Below, piece after piece: positions 33,136 to 42,672 of a DNA stretch of 64,000 nt (positions are counted from its first letter, which is position 1; each line of letters starts with the position of its first letter). Below the pieces are notes generated by a model. The model was not told the origin of the DNA, made no database searches, and worked only from the letters and a program-made list of their open reading frames with translations. The stretch is from Streptomyces sp. NBC_00285 (lineage in GTDB: Bacteria > Actinomycetota > Actinomycetes > Streptomycetales > Streptomycetaceae), in contig NZ_CP108055.1 of NCBI RefSeq assembly GCF_036174265.1, forward strand, positions 5,332,001 to 5,396,000. The letters run 5' to 3'. Both the position numbers and the translations under genes were made by a program.

Positions 33136-33584
33136 GCCGGTCGCTCGCCACGATCACCGTGCTGACCGGGGCCCTGCTCCTGGCCGGCTGCTCGGACTCC
33201 GCCGGCTCCGACGACGCCCGCCTCTCCGTCTCCGGTGCCTACATCCCGCAGCCCGTCTCCGCCGACATGGCCGCCGGGTTCCTCACCATCTCCAACTCCG
33301 GTGCCGCGAAGGACGAGCTGACCTCGGTCACCAGCGGCGACGGCGACGTCACCCTGCACGAGACGACCGGCGGCGCGATGGAACAGGTCTCCCGCCTCCC
33401 CGTCCCTGCCCACGGTCAACTCGTGTTCAAAAGCGGCGCCAACCATCTGATGTTCGACAAGCTGAAGCGCAAGCCGACGCTGGGTGACACCGTCACCGTC
33501 GAACTGCACTTCGCCCAGTCCGACCCCGTCGTCGTGAAGATGCCGGTCAAGTCGGCGACGTACATCCCCAAGACCGGACACTGA
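33132..33584 (+). CDS. PCu(A)C-type copper chaperone lipoprotein
   Basis: This 150-residue lipoprotein (lipobox LLAGC) is a DUF461/PCu(A)C chaperone. The Cu(I) ligands His and Met appear in HETTGGAMEQV and in GANHLMF. It works with Sco1 to load copper on the oxidase. GTG 33132 overlaps the sco1 stop by four bases. Confidence 0.93.
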   Translation: MSRSLATITVLTGALLLAGCSDSAGSDDARLSVSGAYIPQPVSADMAAGFLTISNSGAAKDELTSVTSGDGDVTLHETTGGAMEQVSRLPVPAHGQLVFKSGANHLMFDKLKRKPTLGDTVTVELHFAQSDPVVVKMPVKSATYIPKTGH

Positions 33585-33597
33585 GGGAGGGACCACC

Positions 33598-35679
33598 TTG
33601 ACGCAGACCATCGCCCCCCGCGTCCGGACCCTGTTGCTGCTGCTCCTGGCCACCGTCGGCCTGCTGCTGACCACGGCCGCACCCGCCTCCGCGCACGCCG
33701 CGCTCACCGGCAGCGACCCCGAACAGGGGGTGGTGGTCGACAAGGCGCCCGACCAGATCTCGCTGACCTTCTCCGAGAAGGTCGCCCTGTCGGACAACTC
33801 GCTGCGGGTGCTCGACCCCAAGGGCAAGACCGTTCAGCAGGGCAAGCCGTTCGCGGTGGACGGCACGACGTACGGCGTGAAGGTCCACAGCGGCCTGCCC
33901 GACGGCACGTACACCGTCGCCTACCAGGTCGTCTCCGCCGACAGCCATCCCGTCGCCGGCGCCTTCACCTTCTCCATCGGCGCCCCCTCGACCACCACCG
34001 TCTCCGTCTCCGGAGAAACCGTGGGCGGCGGGATCGTCGGCTGGCTGTACGGCTTCGGGCGGTACATGTCGTACGCCGGGTTCATCGTCCTGATCGGCGG
34101 CGCCGCCTTCGTGCTCGCCTGCTGGCAGCGCGGTGCCGGAGTGCGGCCCATGCAGCGCCTCGTCGTCGGCGGCTGGCTCACCCTGACCTCGTCCACCCTG
34201 CTGCTGCTCCTGCTGCGCGGGTCGTACACGAGCTCCGGGAAGGTCGGCGACATCTTCGACCTGGACCTGCTCGGGAACGTGCTCCAGACCAAGGCGGGCG
34301 CCGCCCTGGTGTCCCGGCTGCTGCTGCTCGCGGCGGCCGCGCTGTTCATCTCCGTGCTCTTCGGGGCCTACGACAAGCGCGACGAGGAGGAGAAGCGGGA
34401 CCTCACCTTCGGTCTCGCGATCGGCGGGACGGTCGTCGCGGCCGGGCTGGCGGCGAGCTGGGCGATGGCCGAGCACGCCTCGGTCGGGCTCCAGGCCGGC
34501 ATCGCGATGCCCGTCGACGTCGTCCACCTGCTGGCCGTCGCCACCTGGCTCGGCGGACTGACCGCGCTGCTCGTCGCGCTGTACCGCTCCGACGCGCCGA
34601 TCGAGTCGGCCGCCGTACGACGGTTCTCCCAGGTCGCCTTCGGCAGCGTGGTCGCGCTGGTCGTGACCGGCGTCTACCAGTCCTGGCGCCAGCTCGGCTC
34701 CTGGTCGGCGTTCACCGACACCCGGTACGGACAGCTGCTGCTGGTCAAGATCGGGCTGGTGGCGTTGCTCGTCGGCCTCGCGTTCATCTCGCGACGATGG
34801 ACCGCACAGCTCGCGGACGTGGTGGTGCAGCGGGGGAAGCGGACGCAGCAGAAGGAACGGGTGACGGCGAACGCCTCCGGGTCCGGCAAGGCCAAGGGCG
34901 GCGCGGGGGTCAAGGGGGCGGCTGCCAAGGGAGCGGTTGCAAAGGGGACGGTTGCAAAGGGGGCTGCTGTTGGGGAGGCTGACGCCAAGGGCGCGGGCGG
35001 CTTGCAGGGCACCGGTTCCAAGGAGGCCGGAGTCAAGGAGGCCGGCTCCAAGGGCACCGGTGATTCCAAGGGCGCAGGCGGCTCCAAGCGGGCCGCTCAA
35101 CTCGCCCGGCAGCAGGCCGCGGTGGACACGGCACGGCAGAAGCGGTCACGGGACGCCGATCCCAACCGGTTCGGGCTGCGCCGCTCGGTGCTCGCCGAGG
35201 CGGGTGTCGCGGTCGTCCTGCTGGCGGTCACGACCGTGCTGACCCAGACCGAGCCCGGCCGCACCGAGGAGGACGCCAAGGCGACCAAGGCGGCCTCCTC
35301 TTCCTCGTCGTCCTCGTCGGACGCGTCGGACTCCTCCGGGGCACTGACCCTGGACATGTCCTTCGACACCGGCGGTACGGACGGCAAGGGCGTCGTGACG
35401 GTCGACCTCGACCCCGCGCGCGTGGGCGGCAACGAGATGCACGTCTACGTCCAGCGGCCCAACGGCCGTGCCTTCGACATCCCCGAGGTGAAGGTCGCCC
35501 TCACCCTGGAGGCCAAGAAGATCGGGCCGCTGACCGTCACCCCCGACCACATCACCACCGGTCACTGGGCGGCGAGCAGCGTCCAGATCCCCATGGCGGG
35601 CGACTGGAAGATCGCCGTGACCGTGCGCACCTCCGACATCGACCAGACGACCGTCTCCAAGAACGCTCAGATCGGCTGA
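33598..35679 (+). CDS. CopC-CopD (YcnJ-like) copper transport fusion
   Basis: TTG 33598 follows GAGGGACC and gives 693 residues. After a signal peptide the mature protein begins HAALTGSDPEQG; this His and SHPVAGAFTF are CopC copper-site positions. A multi-helix CopD domain (about 145-400) follows with its conserved MPVDVVHLLAVATWLGG. Residues about 425-500 are a Lys/Gly/Ala repeat tract that looks newly expanded. A C-terminal exported domain (about 570-693) ends the chain. The fusion imports copper across the membrane for cuproenzymes. Confidence 0.92.
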   Translation: MTQTIAPRVRTLLLLLLATVGLLLTTAAPASAHAALTGSDPEQGVVVDKAPDQISLTFSEKVALSDNSLRVLDPKGKTVQQGKPFAVDGTTYGVKVHSGLPDGTYTVAYQVVSADSHPVAGAFTFSIGAPSTTTVSVSGETVGGGIVGWLYGFGRYMSYAGFIVLIGGAAFVLACWQRGAGVRPMQRLVVGGWLTLTSSTLLLLLLRGSYTSSGKVGDIFDLDLLGNVLQTKAGAALVSRLLLLAAAALFISVLFGAYDKRDEEEKRDLTFGLAIGGTVVAAGLAASWAMAEHASVGLQAGIAMPVDVVHLLAVATWLGGLTALLVALYRSDAPIESAAVRRFSQVAFGSVVALVVTGVYQSWRQLGSWSAFTDTRYGQLLLVKIGLVALLVGLAFISRRWTAQLADVVVQRGKRTQQKERVTANASGSGKAKGGAGVKGAAAKGAVAKGTVAKGAAVGEADAKGAGGLQGTGSKEAGVKEAGSKGTGDSKGAGGSKRAAQLARQQAAVDTARQKRSRDADPNRFGLRRSVLAEAGVAVVLLAVTTVLTQTEPGRTEEDAKATKAASSSSSSSSDASDSSGALTLDMSFDTGGTDGKGVVTVDLDPARVGGNEMHVYVQRPNGRAFDIPEVKVALTLEAKKIGPLTVTPDHITTGHWAASSVQIPMAGDWKIAVTVRTSDIDQTTVSKNAQIG

Positions 35680-35687
35680 CCCGCACC

Positions 35688-37328
35688 ATGGCTGAACAGT
35701 CCATTCCCGTCACCGGCACCGGAGAAGGCGACTCTGGGGAGGGCGACCTCGGGGAGGGCGGCCTCGGGGAGGGGGGCGCGTCCACGGTTCGTGCGTCCAA
35801 GGAGGGCGCTCCCAAGGAGGACGTTCCAAAGGAGGGCGTGTCCTCGAAGCGGGGCGGTCCCGTCGAGGGGCGGGCGTCCGAGACGGGGGCCTCCGCGAGG
35901 GGGCGGGCGTCTGAGACAGAGACCTCCGCCGCCAAGGGGCGAGCGTCCGCGATGGGCGTCTCCTCGAAGGGGCGAGCGTCCAAGACGGGCGCAGTTGCGG
36001 GTGGTGGTGTCTCCGAGAGAGTCACCTCCCCGGACGCCACCTCCACGGACAGCGCCTCCCCCGACAGCACCTCCCCGTCAGGCGGGCACGAGTCGAGCGG
36101 CTCCACCGCCACAGGCATCTCGCGGCGCACCCTGCTCGGTACCGCCGGCGCCACCGGGCTCGTCCTCGGCGCGGCCGGCGCGGCCGTGGGCTACGCCGCC
36201 GCACCCGCCGGGGCGACCGCGCTGACCTCCGTAGGCAGTGACGAGGTGATGTTTCACGGGAAACATCAGCCCGGCATCACCGAGGGCCTCCAGGCCCGCG
36301 GCCACCTCGTCGCCTTCGACCTGGCGGCGGGCGCGGGCCGCAAGGAGGCCGCCGCACTGCTGCGCCGCTGGTCGGACACCGCGAAACGGCTGATGGCAGG
36401 GGAGGCCGCAGGGTCCGACGACACGGATGTCGCCCGGGACGCGGGACCGTCGTCCCTGACGTTGACCTTCGGCTTCGGGCACAGCTTCTTCTCCCGGACC
36501 GGGCTGGAGAAACAGCGGCCTGTCTCCCTCGACCCGCTGCCCGACTTCTCCTCCGACCGGCTCGACAAAGCCCGCAGCAACGGCGATCTGTGGGTGCAGA
36601 TCGGCGCCAACGACGCCCTGGTCGCCTTCCACGCCCTGCGCGCGGTCCAGAAGGACGCGGGCAGCGCGGCGAAGGTCCGCTGGCAGATGAACGGCTTCAA
36701 CCGCACGCCGGGCGCCACGGCCCACCCCATGACGGCCCGCAACCTCATGGGCCAGCTGGACGGCACGCGCAATCCGAAGCCGAGCGAGTCCGACTTCGAC
36801 GAGCGGATCTTCGTTCCGCGGGCCGTCTCGAAGGACCCGTCGTGGATGGCGAACGGCTCCTACGCCGTCGTACGGCGCATCCGCATGCTCCTCGACGACT
36901 GGGAGAAACTGTCCCTGGCGGGCCAGGAGGCCGTCGTCGGGCGCCGGAAAGCCAACGGGGCGGCGCTGTCCGGGGGCACCGAGACCACCCCGATGGACCT
37001 GGACAAGACGGATGCCCAGGGCGATCTGCTCGTCCCCATCAACGCGCACGCCCGGATCACCCGGCCCGACCAGAACGGGGGCTCGGCGATCCTGCGCCGC
37101 CCGTTCTCGTTCCACGACGGCATCGACGCGGACGGAGTTCCGGATGCCGGGCTCCTGTTCGTCTGCTGGCAGGCGGACCCGCTGCGCGGCTTCGTCCCGA
37201 TCCAGCGCAAGCTCGACCGCGGCGACGCGCTCTCCCAGTACATCCGGCACGAATCGAGCGGCCTGTTCGCAGTGCCGGGCGGGGCCGCGGAGGGGGAGTA
37301 CGTGGGGCAGAGGCTGCTGGAGGGGTAG
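35688..37328 (+). CDS. Dyp-type haem peroxidase (EfeB-like), Tat-exported
   Basis: The 546-residue protein begins eight bases after the CopCD stop. A Tat signal (SRRTLLG, 145-151) is unusually far from the N-terminus: residues 1-144 are a Gly/Ser/Lys/Glu repeat region (repeated GEG, GRASxTG and KEG units). The peroxidase domain has GQLDGTRNP with the catalytic Asp and the proximal haem His in PINAHARITRP. EfeB/Dyp enzymes use peroxide to oxidise dyes or porphyrins. Clustering with sco1 and copper genes is known in Streptomyces. A more internal start may be the true one. Confidence 0.92.
   Translation: MAEQSIPVTGTGEGDSGEGDLGEGGLGEGGASTVRASKEGAPKEDVPKEGVSSKRGGPVEGRASETGASARGRASETETSAAKGRASAMGVSSKGRASKTGAVAGGGVSERVTSPDATSTDSASPDSTSPSGGHESSGSTATGISRRTLLGTAGATGLVLGAAGAAVGYAAAPAGATALTSVGSDEVMFHGKHQPGITEGLQARGHLVAFDLAAGAGRKEAAALLRRWSDTAKRLMAGEAAGSDDTDVARDAGPSSLTLTFGFGHSFFSRTGLEKQRPVSLDPLPDFSSDRLDKARSNGDLWVQIGANDALVAFHALRAVQKDAGSAAKVRWQMNGFNRTPGATAHPMTARNLMGQLDGTRNPKPSESDFDERIFVPRAVSKDPSWMANGSYAVVRRIRMLLDDWEKLSLAGQEAVVGRRKANGAALSGGTETTPMDLDKTDAQGDLLVPINAHARITRPDQNGGSAILRRPFSFHDGIDADGVPDAGLLFVCWQADPLRGFVPIQRKLDRGDALSQYIRHESSGLFAVPGGAAEGEYVGQRLLEG
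36251..36264. other. parS-like sequence with one mismatch, within peroxidase gene
   Basis: GTTTCACGGGAAAC differs from the parS core at one central base and is flanked by GAT/ATC, extending the symmetry to 20 bases. It encodes part of VMFHGKHQ. ParB binding would be weaker than at perfect sites. Confidence 0.35.
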
Positions 37329-37512
37329 GGGCAGCGGGGCGCCCGCAGCGGGAGGCGCGGCGAGGGGATCGGCGGGGGCGCGGTGGGGGCGCAGTGGGGA
37401 GGTTGCAGCCGGAAGACGGGACCCGGGGACGACCGGAAGACGCGGCGACCCCCGGCGGGGTGCAACCGGAAGGCGCGCCCGGGGGGCACGGCCTGGAGGG
37501 CCACGACCGGAA

Positions 37513-37638
37513 GGTCACAGCCAGCAGGTCACAGCCAGCAGGTCACAACCAGCAGGTCACAACCAGCAGGTCACAACCAGCAGGTCACAACCAGCAGGTC
37601 ACAACCAGCAGGTCACAACCAGCAGGTCACAACCAGCA
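37513..37638. repeat. Nine-copy 14-bp tandem repeat upstream of pheA
   Basis: Nine head-to-tail copies of GGTCACAACCAGCA occupy the spacer between the peroxidase and pheA; the first two have G in place of A at base 8. A partial tenth copy (GGTC) follows. The rest of the 418-base spacer (37329-37512) holds several scattered CCGGAAG words but no gene. Fourteen is not a multiple of three and no frame looks coding. The array is likely to vary in copy number between strains. Confidence 0.95.
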
Positions 37639-37746
37639 GGTCGCGCGAACGGCCCGGGGTGGTCTGCGGTCACGCCGTTTCACTCACCGGAGGGGCAGTC
37701 GTGAGACATGTGCGTCGGGCCGCGCAAGGGCCATTAGGGTGAGGTC

Positions 37747-38679
37747 ATGCCAGCGAGCTATGCGTATCTCGGCCCTGAGGGCACCTTCACCGAAGTCGCA
37801 CTGCGGACGCTTCCCGAGACGGCGACCCGGGAGCTGATCCCCTACGTGTCGGTGCAGTCCGCGCTGGACGCGGTGCGCGCCGGTGAGGCCGAGGCCGCGT
37901 TCGTGCCGATCGAGAACTCCGTCGAGGGCGGCATCACCACCACCCTCGACGAACTGGTCGCGGGCGCCCCGCTGATGATCTACCGCGAGGTACTGCTGTC
38001 GATCACCTTCGCGCTGCTGGTCAGGCCCGGCACGAAGATCACGGACATCAAGACGGTCTCCGCGCACCCGGCCGCACAGCCGCAGGTGCGCAACTGGCTG
38101 AAGAAGCACCTCCCCGACGCCCACTGGGAGTCGGCCGCGTCCAACGCGGACGCCGCCCGCCTGGTCCAGGAAGGCCAGTACGACGCGGCCTTCGCCGGCG
38201 AGTTCGCGGCCGCCCGGTACGGCCTTCAGGCGCTGGAGACGGAGATCCACGACGCCGAGAACGCGCAGACCCGGTTCGTCCTGGTCGGCCGCCCGGCCCG
38301 GCCCGCCGCCCCGACCGGCGCCGACAAGACGTCCATCGTGCTGTGGCAGCGGGACGACCACCCCGGCGGACTGCGCGACCTGCTGGGCGAGTTCGCCACC
38401 CGCGGCATCAACCTGATGCTGCTCCAGTCCCGGCCCACCGGCGCGGGCATCGGCAACTACTGCTTCTGCGTGGACGCCGAGGGGCACATCACCGACCGCC
38501 GGGTCGCGGACGCCCTGATGGGGCTGAAGCGGATCTGCCGCGAGGTGCGCTTCCTCGGCTCGTACCCGCGTGCGGACAAGGAACCCGCGGACCTGCCGGC
38601 GCCGCTCACCGGCACATCGGACGAGGCGTTCGTGACCGCCTCGGACTGGGTGGCCCGATGCCAGGACGGCCGCTTCTAA
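37747..38679 (+). CDS. pheA: Prephenate dehydratase
   Basis: This 310-residue monofunctional enzyme converts prephenate to phenylpyruvate for phenylalanine synthesis. The dehydratase lobes show AYLGPEGTFTE, AAFVPIENSVEGG and, near 170, AAFAGEFAAARYGL. The C-terminal ACT domain (about 200-285) has DHPGGLRDLLGEFATRGINL and LQSRPT, the phenylalanine-binding regulatory loop. It is probably feedback-inhibited. The ATG lies just past the tandem repeat. Confidence 0.96.
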   Translation: MPASYAYLGPEGTFTEVALRTLPETATRELIPYVSVQSALDAVRAGEAEAAFVPIENSVEGGITTTLDELVAGAPLMIYREVLLSITFALLVRPGTKITDIKTVSAHPAAQPQVRNWLKKHLPDAHWESAASNADAARLVQEGQYDAAFAGEFAAARYGLQALETEIHDAENAQTRFVLVGRPARPAAPTGADKTSIVLWQRDDHPGGLRDLLGEFATRGINLMLLQSRPTGAGIGNYCFCVDAEGHITDRRVADALMGLKRICREVRFLGSYPRADKEPADLPAPLTGTSDEAFVTASDWVARCQDGRF

Positions 38680-39221
38680 CGCCTCAGGAGCCGGTCCTAC
38701 CTGCAGATTTTAGTTATCCACAGAAGTTATCCACAGGTCAGCTTCTCGACCTGGGGACAAGTCGACAACAAACGGTGACCCTGTCGACAAATCGGCCCTC
38801 AGGGCACTTCTGCATCCACACGCGCGCACGTCACCCTTCGTCCACTGTTTTCCTTTAGGCAATCCTTTGGGGTGACCCATTTCCACTCGAAAGTAGGGGT
38901 AAATAGGAGTTTGCGCCGTGAATCCTCGGCATGATCCCCAGGTTTCGGAGTGATCAATTCCGAAATCCACAGACTCTCCGCACAGCCTGTGGATAACTCT
39001 TGGGAGGGTGTGCGCTGCTGTGGACAACCATGTGCCAAGTCCCGCTCACCGCAAGGGATTCGAGTCAACCCGGCGCCTCGCCCGTGCCTCGTCCCGGCGA
39101 GCCGGGGCACCTTTCATTGACACGTTCCGCAATTCACCCATAACGGAACGTAAGCCGCGATTCACTACGGTTGGGAATAGTGAGTCGTGGCCCGTATCCC
39201 CGCACCGGTAGCCTTGGCCGC
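38680..39221. other. pheA-serS spacer with DnaA-box cluster
   Basis: This 542-base spacer has no convincing gene. Four consensus DnaA boxes lie in it: TTATCCACA at 38714-38722 and 38727-38735 (direct, four bases apart) and, inverted, TGTGGATAA at 38988-38996 and TGTGGACAA at 39019-39027. A weaker AAATCCACA is near 38963. The spacing resembles DnaA-binding clusters known outside oriC in Streptomyces. The promoter of serS must also be here. Confidence 0.75.
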
Positions 39222-40511
39222 GTGATTGACCTTCGCCTGCTCCGTGAGGACCCCGACCGAGTGCGCGCGTCGCAGCGCGCCCGTGGAGAGGACGTCGCCC
39301 TCGTCGACTCCCTCCTGTCTGCCGACGAGCGGCGCAGGTCGTCCGGCGTCCGCTTCGACGAGCTGCGTTCCGAGCAGAAGTCGCTCGGCAAACTCATCTC
39401 CAAGGCCTCGGGCGACGAGAGGGCCGAGCTGCTCCAGAGGACGGGCCGGCTCGCCGCCGACGTCAAGGCGGCCGACGCCGAGCAGCACGAGGCCGACGAG
39501 GAGGCCAAGCGGCTCCTCCTCCAGCTCGGCAACGTCGTCCACCCCGACGTCCCCGTGGGCGGCGAGGAGGACTTCGTCGTCCTGGAGACGCACGGCACCA
39601 TCCGCGACTTCGGCGCCGAGGGCTTCGAGCCCAAGGACCATCTGGAGCTCGGCGAAGCGCTCGGCGCCATCGACGTCGAGCGCGGCGCCAAGGTCTCCGG
39701 CTCACGCTTCTACTACCTGACCGGTGTCGGCGCCCTGCTGGAGCTCGCCCTGGTCAACGCGGCGATCGCGCAGGCCACCGAGGCCGGCTTCACCCCGATG
39801 CTCACCCCCGCGCTGGTCCGCCCGCGCGCCATGGAGGGCACCGGCTTCCTCGGCCAGGCCGCGGAGAACGTGTACCACCTGGAGAAGGACGACTACTACC
39901 TGGTCGGCACCTCCGAGGTCCCGCTCGCCGCGTACCACATGGACGAGATCCTCGACGCCGACAAGCTGCCGATGCGCTACGCCGGCTTCTCGCCGTGCTT
40001 CCGCCGCGAGGCCGGCACCTACGGCAAGGACACCCGCGGCATCTTCCGCGTGCACCAGTTCGACAAGGTCGAGATGTTCTCGTACGTCCACCCCGACGAC
40101 GCGGAGAACGAGCACCGGCGGCTCCTCGACTGGGAGAAGCAGTGGCTCACCGGCCTCGAACTGCCCTTCCAGGTCATCGACGTGGCCTCGGGCGACCTGG
40201 GCGCGTCCGCCTCGCGCAAGTTCGACTGCGAGGCGTGGATCCCGACCCAGGGCAAGTACCGCGAGCTGACCTCGGCCTCCAACTGCGACGGCTTCCAGGC
40301 CCGGCGCCTGTCCGTGCGGATGCGCGACACCAGCGACGGCAAGAACAAGGTCCAGCCGCTGGCCACGCTCAACGGCACGCTGTGCGCCGTACCGCGCACC
40401 ATCGTGGCGATCCTGGAGAACCACCAGCTGGCCGACGGCTCCGTGCGGGTGCCCGAGGTGCTGCGCCCGTACCTGGGGGGCCGGGAAGTGCTGGAGCCGG
40501 TCGCCAAGTGA
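39222..40511 (+). CDS. serS: Seryl-tRNA synthetase
   Basis: GTG 39222 opens a 429-residue class II synthetase starting [20 protein letters not shown]. The long N-terminal coiled-coil arm (about 30-100) that holds the tRNA-Ser variable arm is clear. Motif 2 is [20 protein letters not shown] and motif 3 lies in [12 protein letters not shown] with context TLNG. It charges serine on tRNA-Ser such as that at 5900-5986. The last bases overlap the HAD gene. Confidence 0.96.
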   Translation: MIDLRLLREDPDRVRASQRARGEDVALVDSLLSADERRRSSGVRFDELRSEQKSLGKLISKASGDERAELLQRTGRLAADVKAADAEQHEADEEAKRLLLQLGNVVHPDVPVGGEEDFVVLETHGTIRDFGAEGFEPKDHLELGEALGAIDVERGAKVSGSRFYYLTGVGALLELALVNAAIAQATEAGFTPMLTPALVRPRAMEGTGFLGQAAENVYHLEKDDYYLVGTSEVPLAAYHMDEILDADKLPMRYAGFSPCFRREAGTYGKDTRGIFRVHQFDKVEMFSYVHPDDAENEHRRLLDWEKQWLTGLELPFQVIDVASGDLGASASRKFDCEAWIPTQGKYRELTSASNCDGFQARRLSVRMRDTSDGKNKVQPLATLNGTLCAVPRTIVAILENHQLADGSVRVPEVLRPYLGGREVLEPVAK

Positions 40512-41305
40512 GCTTCCCCTACCGGCTGATCGCGACCGACCTCGACGGAACGCTCCTGCGCTCCGACGAGTCGGTCTCGCAGCGCACGCGTTCCGCTCTC
40601 GCGGCGGCCACGGACGCCGGGGCCGCGCACATCGTGGTGACCGGCCGCGGGGTCCCGTGGACCCGGCACATCCTCGACGACCTCGGCTACAAGGGGCTCG
40701 CGGTCTGCGGGCAGGGCGCCCAGGTCTACGACGTCGGCGAGCACCGTCTGGTGACCTCGGTGACGTTGGACCGGAAGCTGGCGGCCGTGGCCCTCGCGAA
40801 GATCGAGGCGGAGGTCGGCCCGCTGTACCTGGCGGCGAGCCGCGACGGCCTCGACGGTGATGTGCTGGTCGGACCCGGCTACTCGGTGACGGGTGCACTG
40901 CCGTCGACGCCGTTCACCGACGTGGCGGATCTGTGGGCCGCGCCGCTGAACAAGATCTACGTCCAGCATCCGCAGCTGTCGGACGACGAGCTGGCGCAGG
41001 CCGCCCAGCGGGTGGCGGGCGGCTTCGTCACGGTCGTGATGTCGGGCGCGGGCATCGTCGAACTGCTCCCGCTGGGGCTGTCGAAGGCGACGGGTCTGTC
41101 CCTGGCGGCCCGCCGACTGGGCCTGAAGGCCGCGGACACGATCGCCTTCGGCGACATGCCCAACGACATCCCGATGTTCGCCTGGGCGTCGTACGGCGTG
41201 GCGATGGCGGACGCGCACGAGGAACTCAAGGCGGTGGCCGACGAGGTGACGTCCTCCCACGAGGAGGACGGGATCGCGGTGGTCGTGGAGCGGTTGCTGG
41301 GCTGA
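40508..41305 (+). CDS. Cof-type HAD phosphatase
   Basis: GTG 40508 overlaps the serS stop (GTGA), so translation is coupled. The 265-residue protein has HAD motif [14 protein letters not shown], motif II VVTGRG and motif [14 protein letters not shown] plus [11 protein letters not shown], with a C2 cap between. Cof enzymes dephosphorylate sugar phosphates, FMN or PLP. A paralogue lies at 52565-53434. Confidence 0.9.
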   Translation: MSFPYRLIATDLDGTLLRSDESVSQRTRSALAAATDAGAAHIVVTGRGVPWTRHILDDLGYKGLAVCGQGAQVYDVGEHRLVTSVTLDRKLAAVALAKIEAEVGPLYLAASRDGLDGDVLVGPGYSVTGALPSTPFTDVADLWAAPLNKIYVQHPQLSDDELAQAAQRVAGGFVTVVMSGAGIVELLPLGLSKATGLSLAARRLGLKAADTIAFGDMPNDIPMFAWASYGVAMADAHEELKAVADEVTSSHEEDGIAVVVERLLG

Positions 41306-41308
41306 CGG

Positions 41309-41974
41309 CTACGGGCGGTCCGGCCGACGCCCACGGCTTGTCCGGCTGGGCCGGGAGCCGGTTGAGTCGAGAGCCGGGTGGGCCGGGAGCCGTTCAGCCG
41401 GGAGCCGGTTGTCGGGCTGGGCCGGGAGCTCACCGAAGGTCAGCAGCGCGTGCACCGGCCCCACCGAGGCATGGGCCCCCGGGCCGAGCTGATCGACGAT
41501 CACACCGCAACCGGCCCACTCTCCGCCGCACTCCTCGACCATGGCCCTGACGGCGGCCGCCTGCCGCCCGGTCTCGATCCAGTCGTCGACCAGCACCAGC
41601 CGATCGCCGGACCGCACGGAGTTCCGCTGCATCCGAAGCCGGTGCCGAAGCCGACGGTAGTCGGGTGCGGTGGTCCGCTCGGTCTTCGGCCCTGGGAACA
41701 TGCCGTCGCCCTTACGGACGGGCACGAAGCCGATCCCCAGTTCGACGGCCACGGCGGCACCGAGCAGAAAGCCCCGGGCCTCGACACCGCAGACCGCGGT
41801 GATCCCGGCACCCCGGAACGGCTCGGCAAGCGCCTTCACGACCGCCTCCAGAGCCTCGGCATCCCGGAACACCGCCCACACATCGGCGTGTCCGCCCAGC
41901 CAGGTGAAGTGTTCGAGGACGAGGGCGCGTGCGGTCCTGGCCAACTCCGGCCCTTCTTGACGTACTCCGGCCAA
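41309..41974 (-). CDS. Adenine phosphoribosyltransferase-like protein
   Basis: The PRPP loop is visible as LVLVDDWIETGRQAAAV, with upstream CGVEARGFLLGAAVAVELG, as in Apt-type phosphoribosyltransferases. The start is uncertain: a longer frame would run through the tRNA-like gene, so TTG 41974 (221 residues) is proposed. The last 40 residues (after LLTFGEL) are a Pro/Arg-rich tail coded by GC-rich repeats (GGGCCGGGAGCCG), probably a drifted extension. It converges on the HAD gene with three bases between stops. The base used is unknown. Confidence 0.75.
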   Translation of the reverse strand: MAGVRQEGPELARTARALVLEHFTWLGGHADVWAVFRDAEALEAVVKALAEPFRGAGITAVCGVEARGFLLGAAVAVELGIGFVPVRKGDGMFPGPKTERTTAPDYRRLRHRLRMQRNSVRSGDRLVLVDDWIETGRQAAAVRAMVEECGGEWAGCGVIVDQLGPGAHASVGPVHALLTFGELPAQPDNRLPAERLPAHPALDSTGSRPSRTSRGRRPDRP

Positions 41975-42007
41975 GAAGTGCGGCCCAGTCCCAGTGACAA
42001 CGTCTCG

Positions 42008-42112
<105 letters not shown>

Positions 42113-42379
42113 GGGTGGGCGGCCTCACGCGAGAGCGACATCGCGTGCTCGAAGCGGCCGCCCGGGCAGCTTCCGCGTGAAGCGGGTTCGACGGTGGCGT
42201 AACTACACCGGAACCCGCCGCGGACTGCCCTGCAGGGAGCTCGACGGACTGCCGTGCATGGACATCGCCGAGCACCTCCCCAGTCTGTGGCGCCGGTCTC
42301 GCCCGGCGTCGTGGACACAACCACTGTGCCCGTACGACGACTTGGGCGCCACTGATTAAAAGCGGCCGTGTGTTCGAAG
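42113..42379. other. Spacer upstream of the tRNA-like gene, no gene seen
   Basis: These bases should hold the promoter for the leftward tRNA-like gene. No credible coding frame or strong hairpin is visible. Confidence 0.35.
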
Positions 42380-42577
42380 CTAGCCGCGCCGCCACCGCCG
42401 CCGGCGCTTGCTGAAGAACCAGCCCGCGGGCGGCTCGTCAGAGCGCCAGGGCTGTGGCTCGGGCGCTCCTTGGCGCCAGCGCGCGGCGAGCATACGGGCG
42501 CGGGCAGACGGCTCGTTCGTCCCGGCGGAGCGTATGAAGTCCTCGTCCAGGACCAGGTCGTCCCAGTCGTCTGCCAT
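42380..42577 (-). CDS. Small conserved acidic/basic protein
   Basis: ATG 42577 behind GGGAACGG gives 65 residues. The N-terminal half is acidic (MADDWDDLVLDEDFI), the middle helical (SARARMLAARWRQ) and the tail strongly basic (FFSKRRRRWRRG). It is conserved next to this ABC operon in Streptomyces as far as I recall, but no function is known. It is the last gene after the ABC operon (95-base gap). Confidence 0.7.
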   Translation of the reverse strand: MADDWDDLVLDEDFIRSAGTNEPSARARMLAARWRQGAPEPQPWRSDEPPAGWFFSKRRRRWRRG

Positions 42578-42672
42578 GCCCGTTCCCTTCAACTCGCAGC
42601 CGAACATTCCCGTTTGTCCAGTCTGCCCGGACAGAGATGAAGTCCCTGTCAATAAGCCCGGCGTCAGAGCTC

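Noticed and set aside
37513..37638. CRISPR array
   Set aside because: The copies are contiguous with no spacers, and no cas genes are present.
38710..39110. Minus-strand small genes in the pheA-serS spacer
   Set aside because: They lack ribosome sites and domains and are interrupted by the DnaA boxes, which explain the sequence better.
39028..39221. T-box leader for serS
   Set aside because: No specifier loop or T-box TGGN anti-terminator sequence was found before the start.
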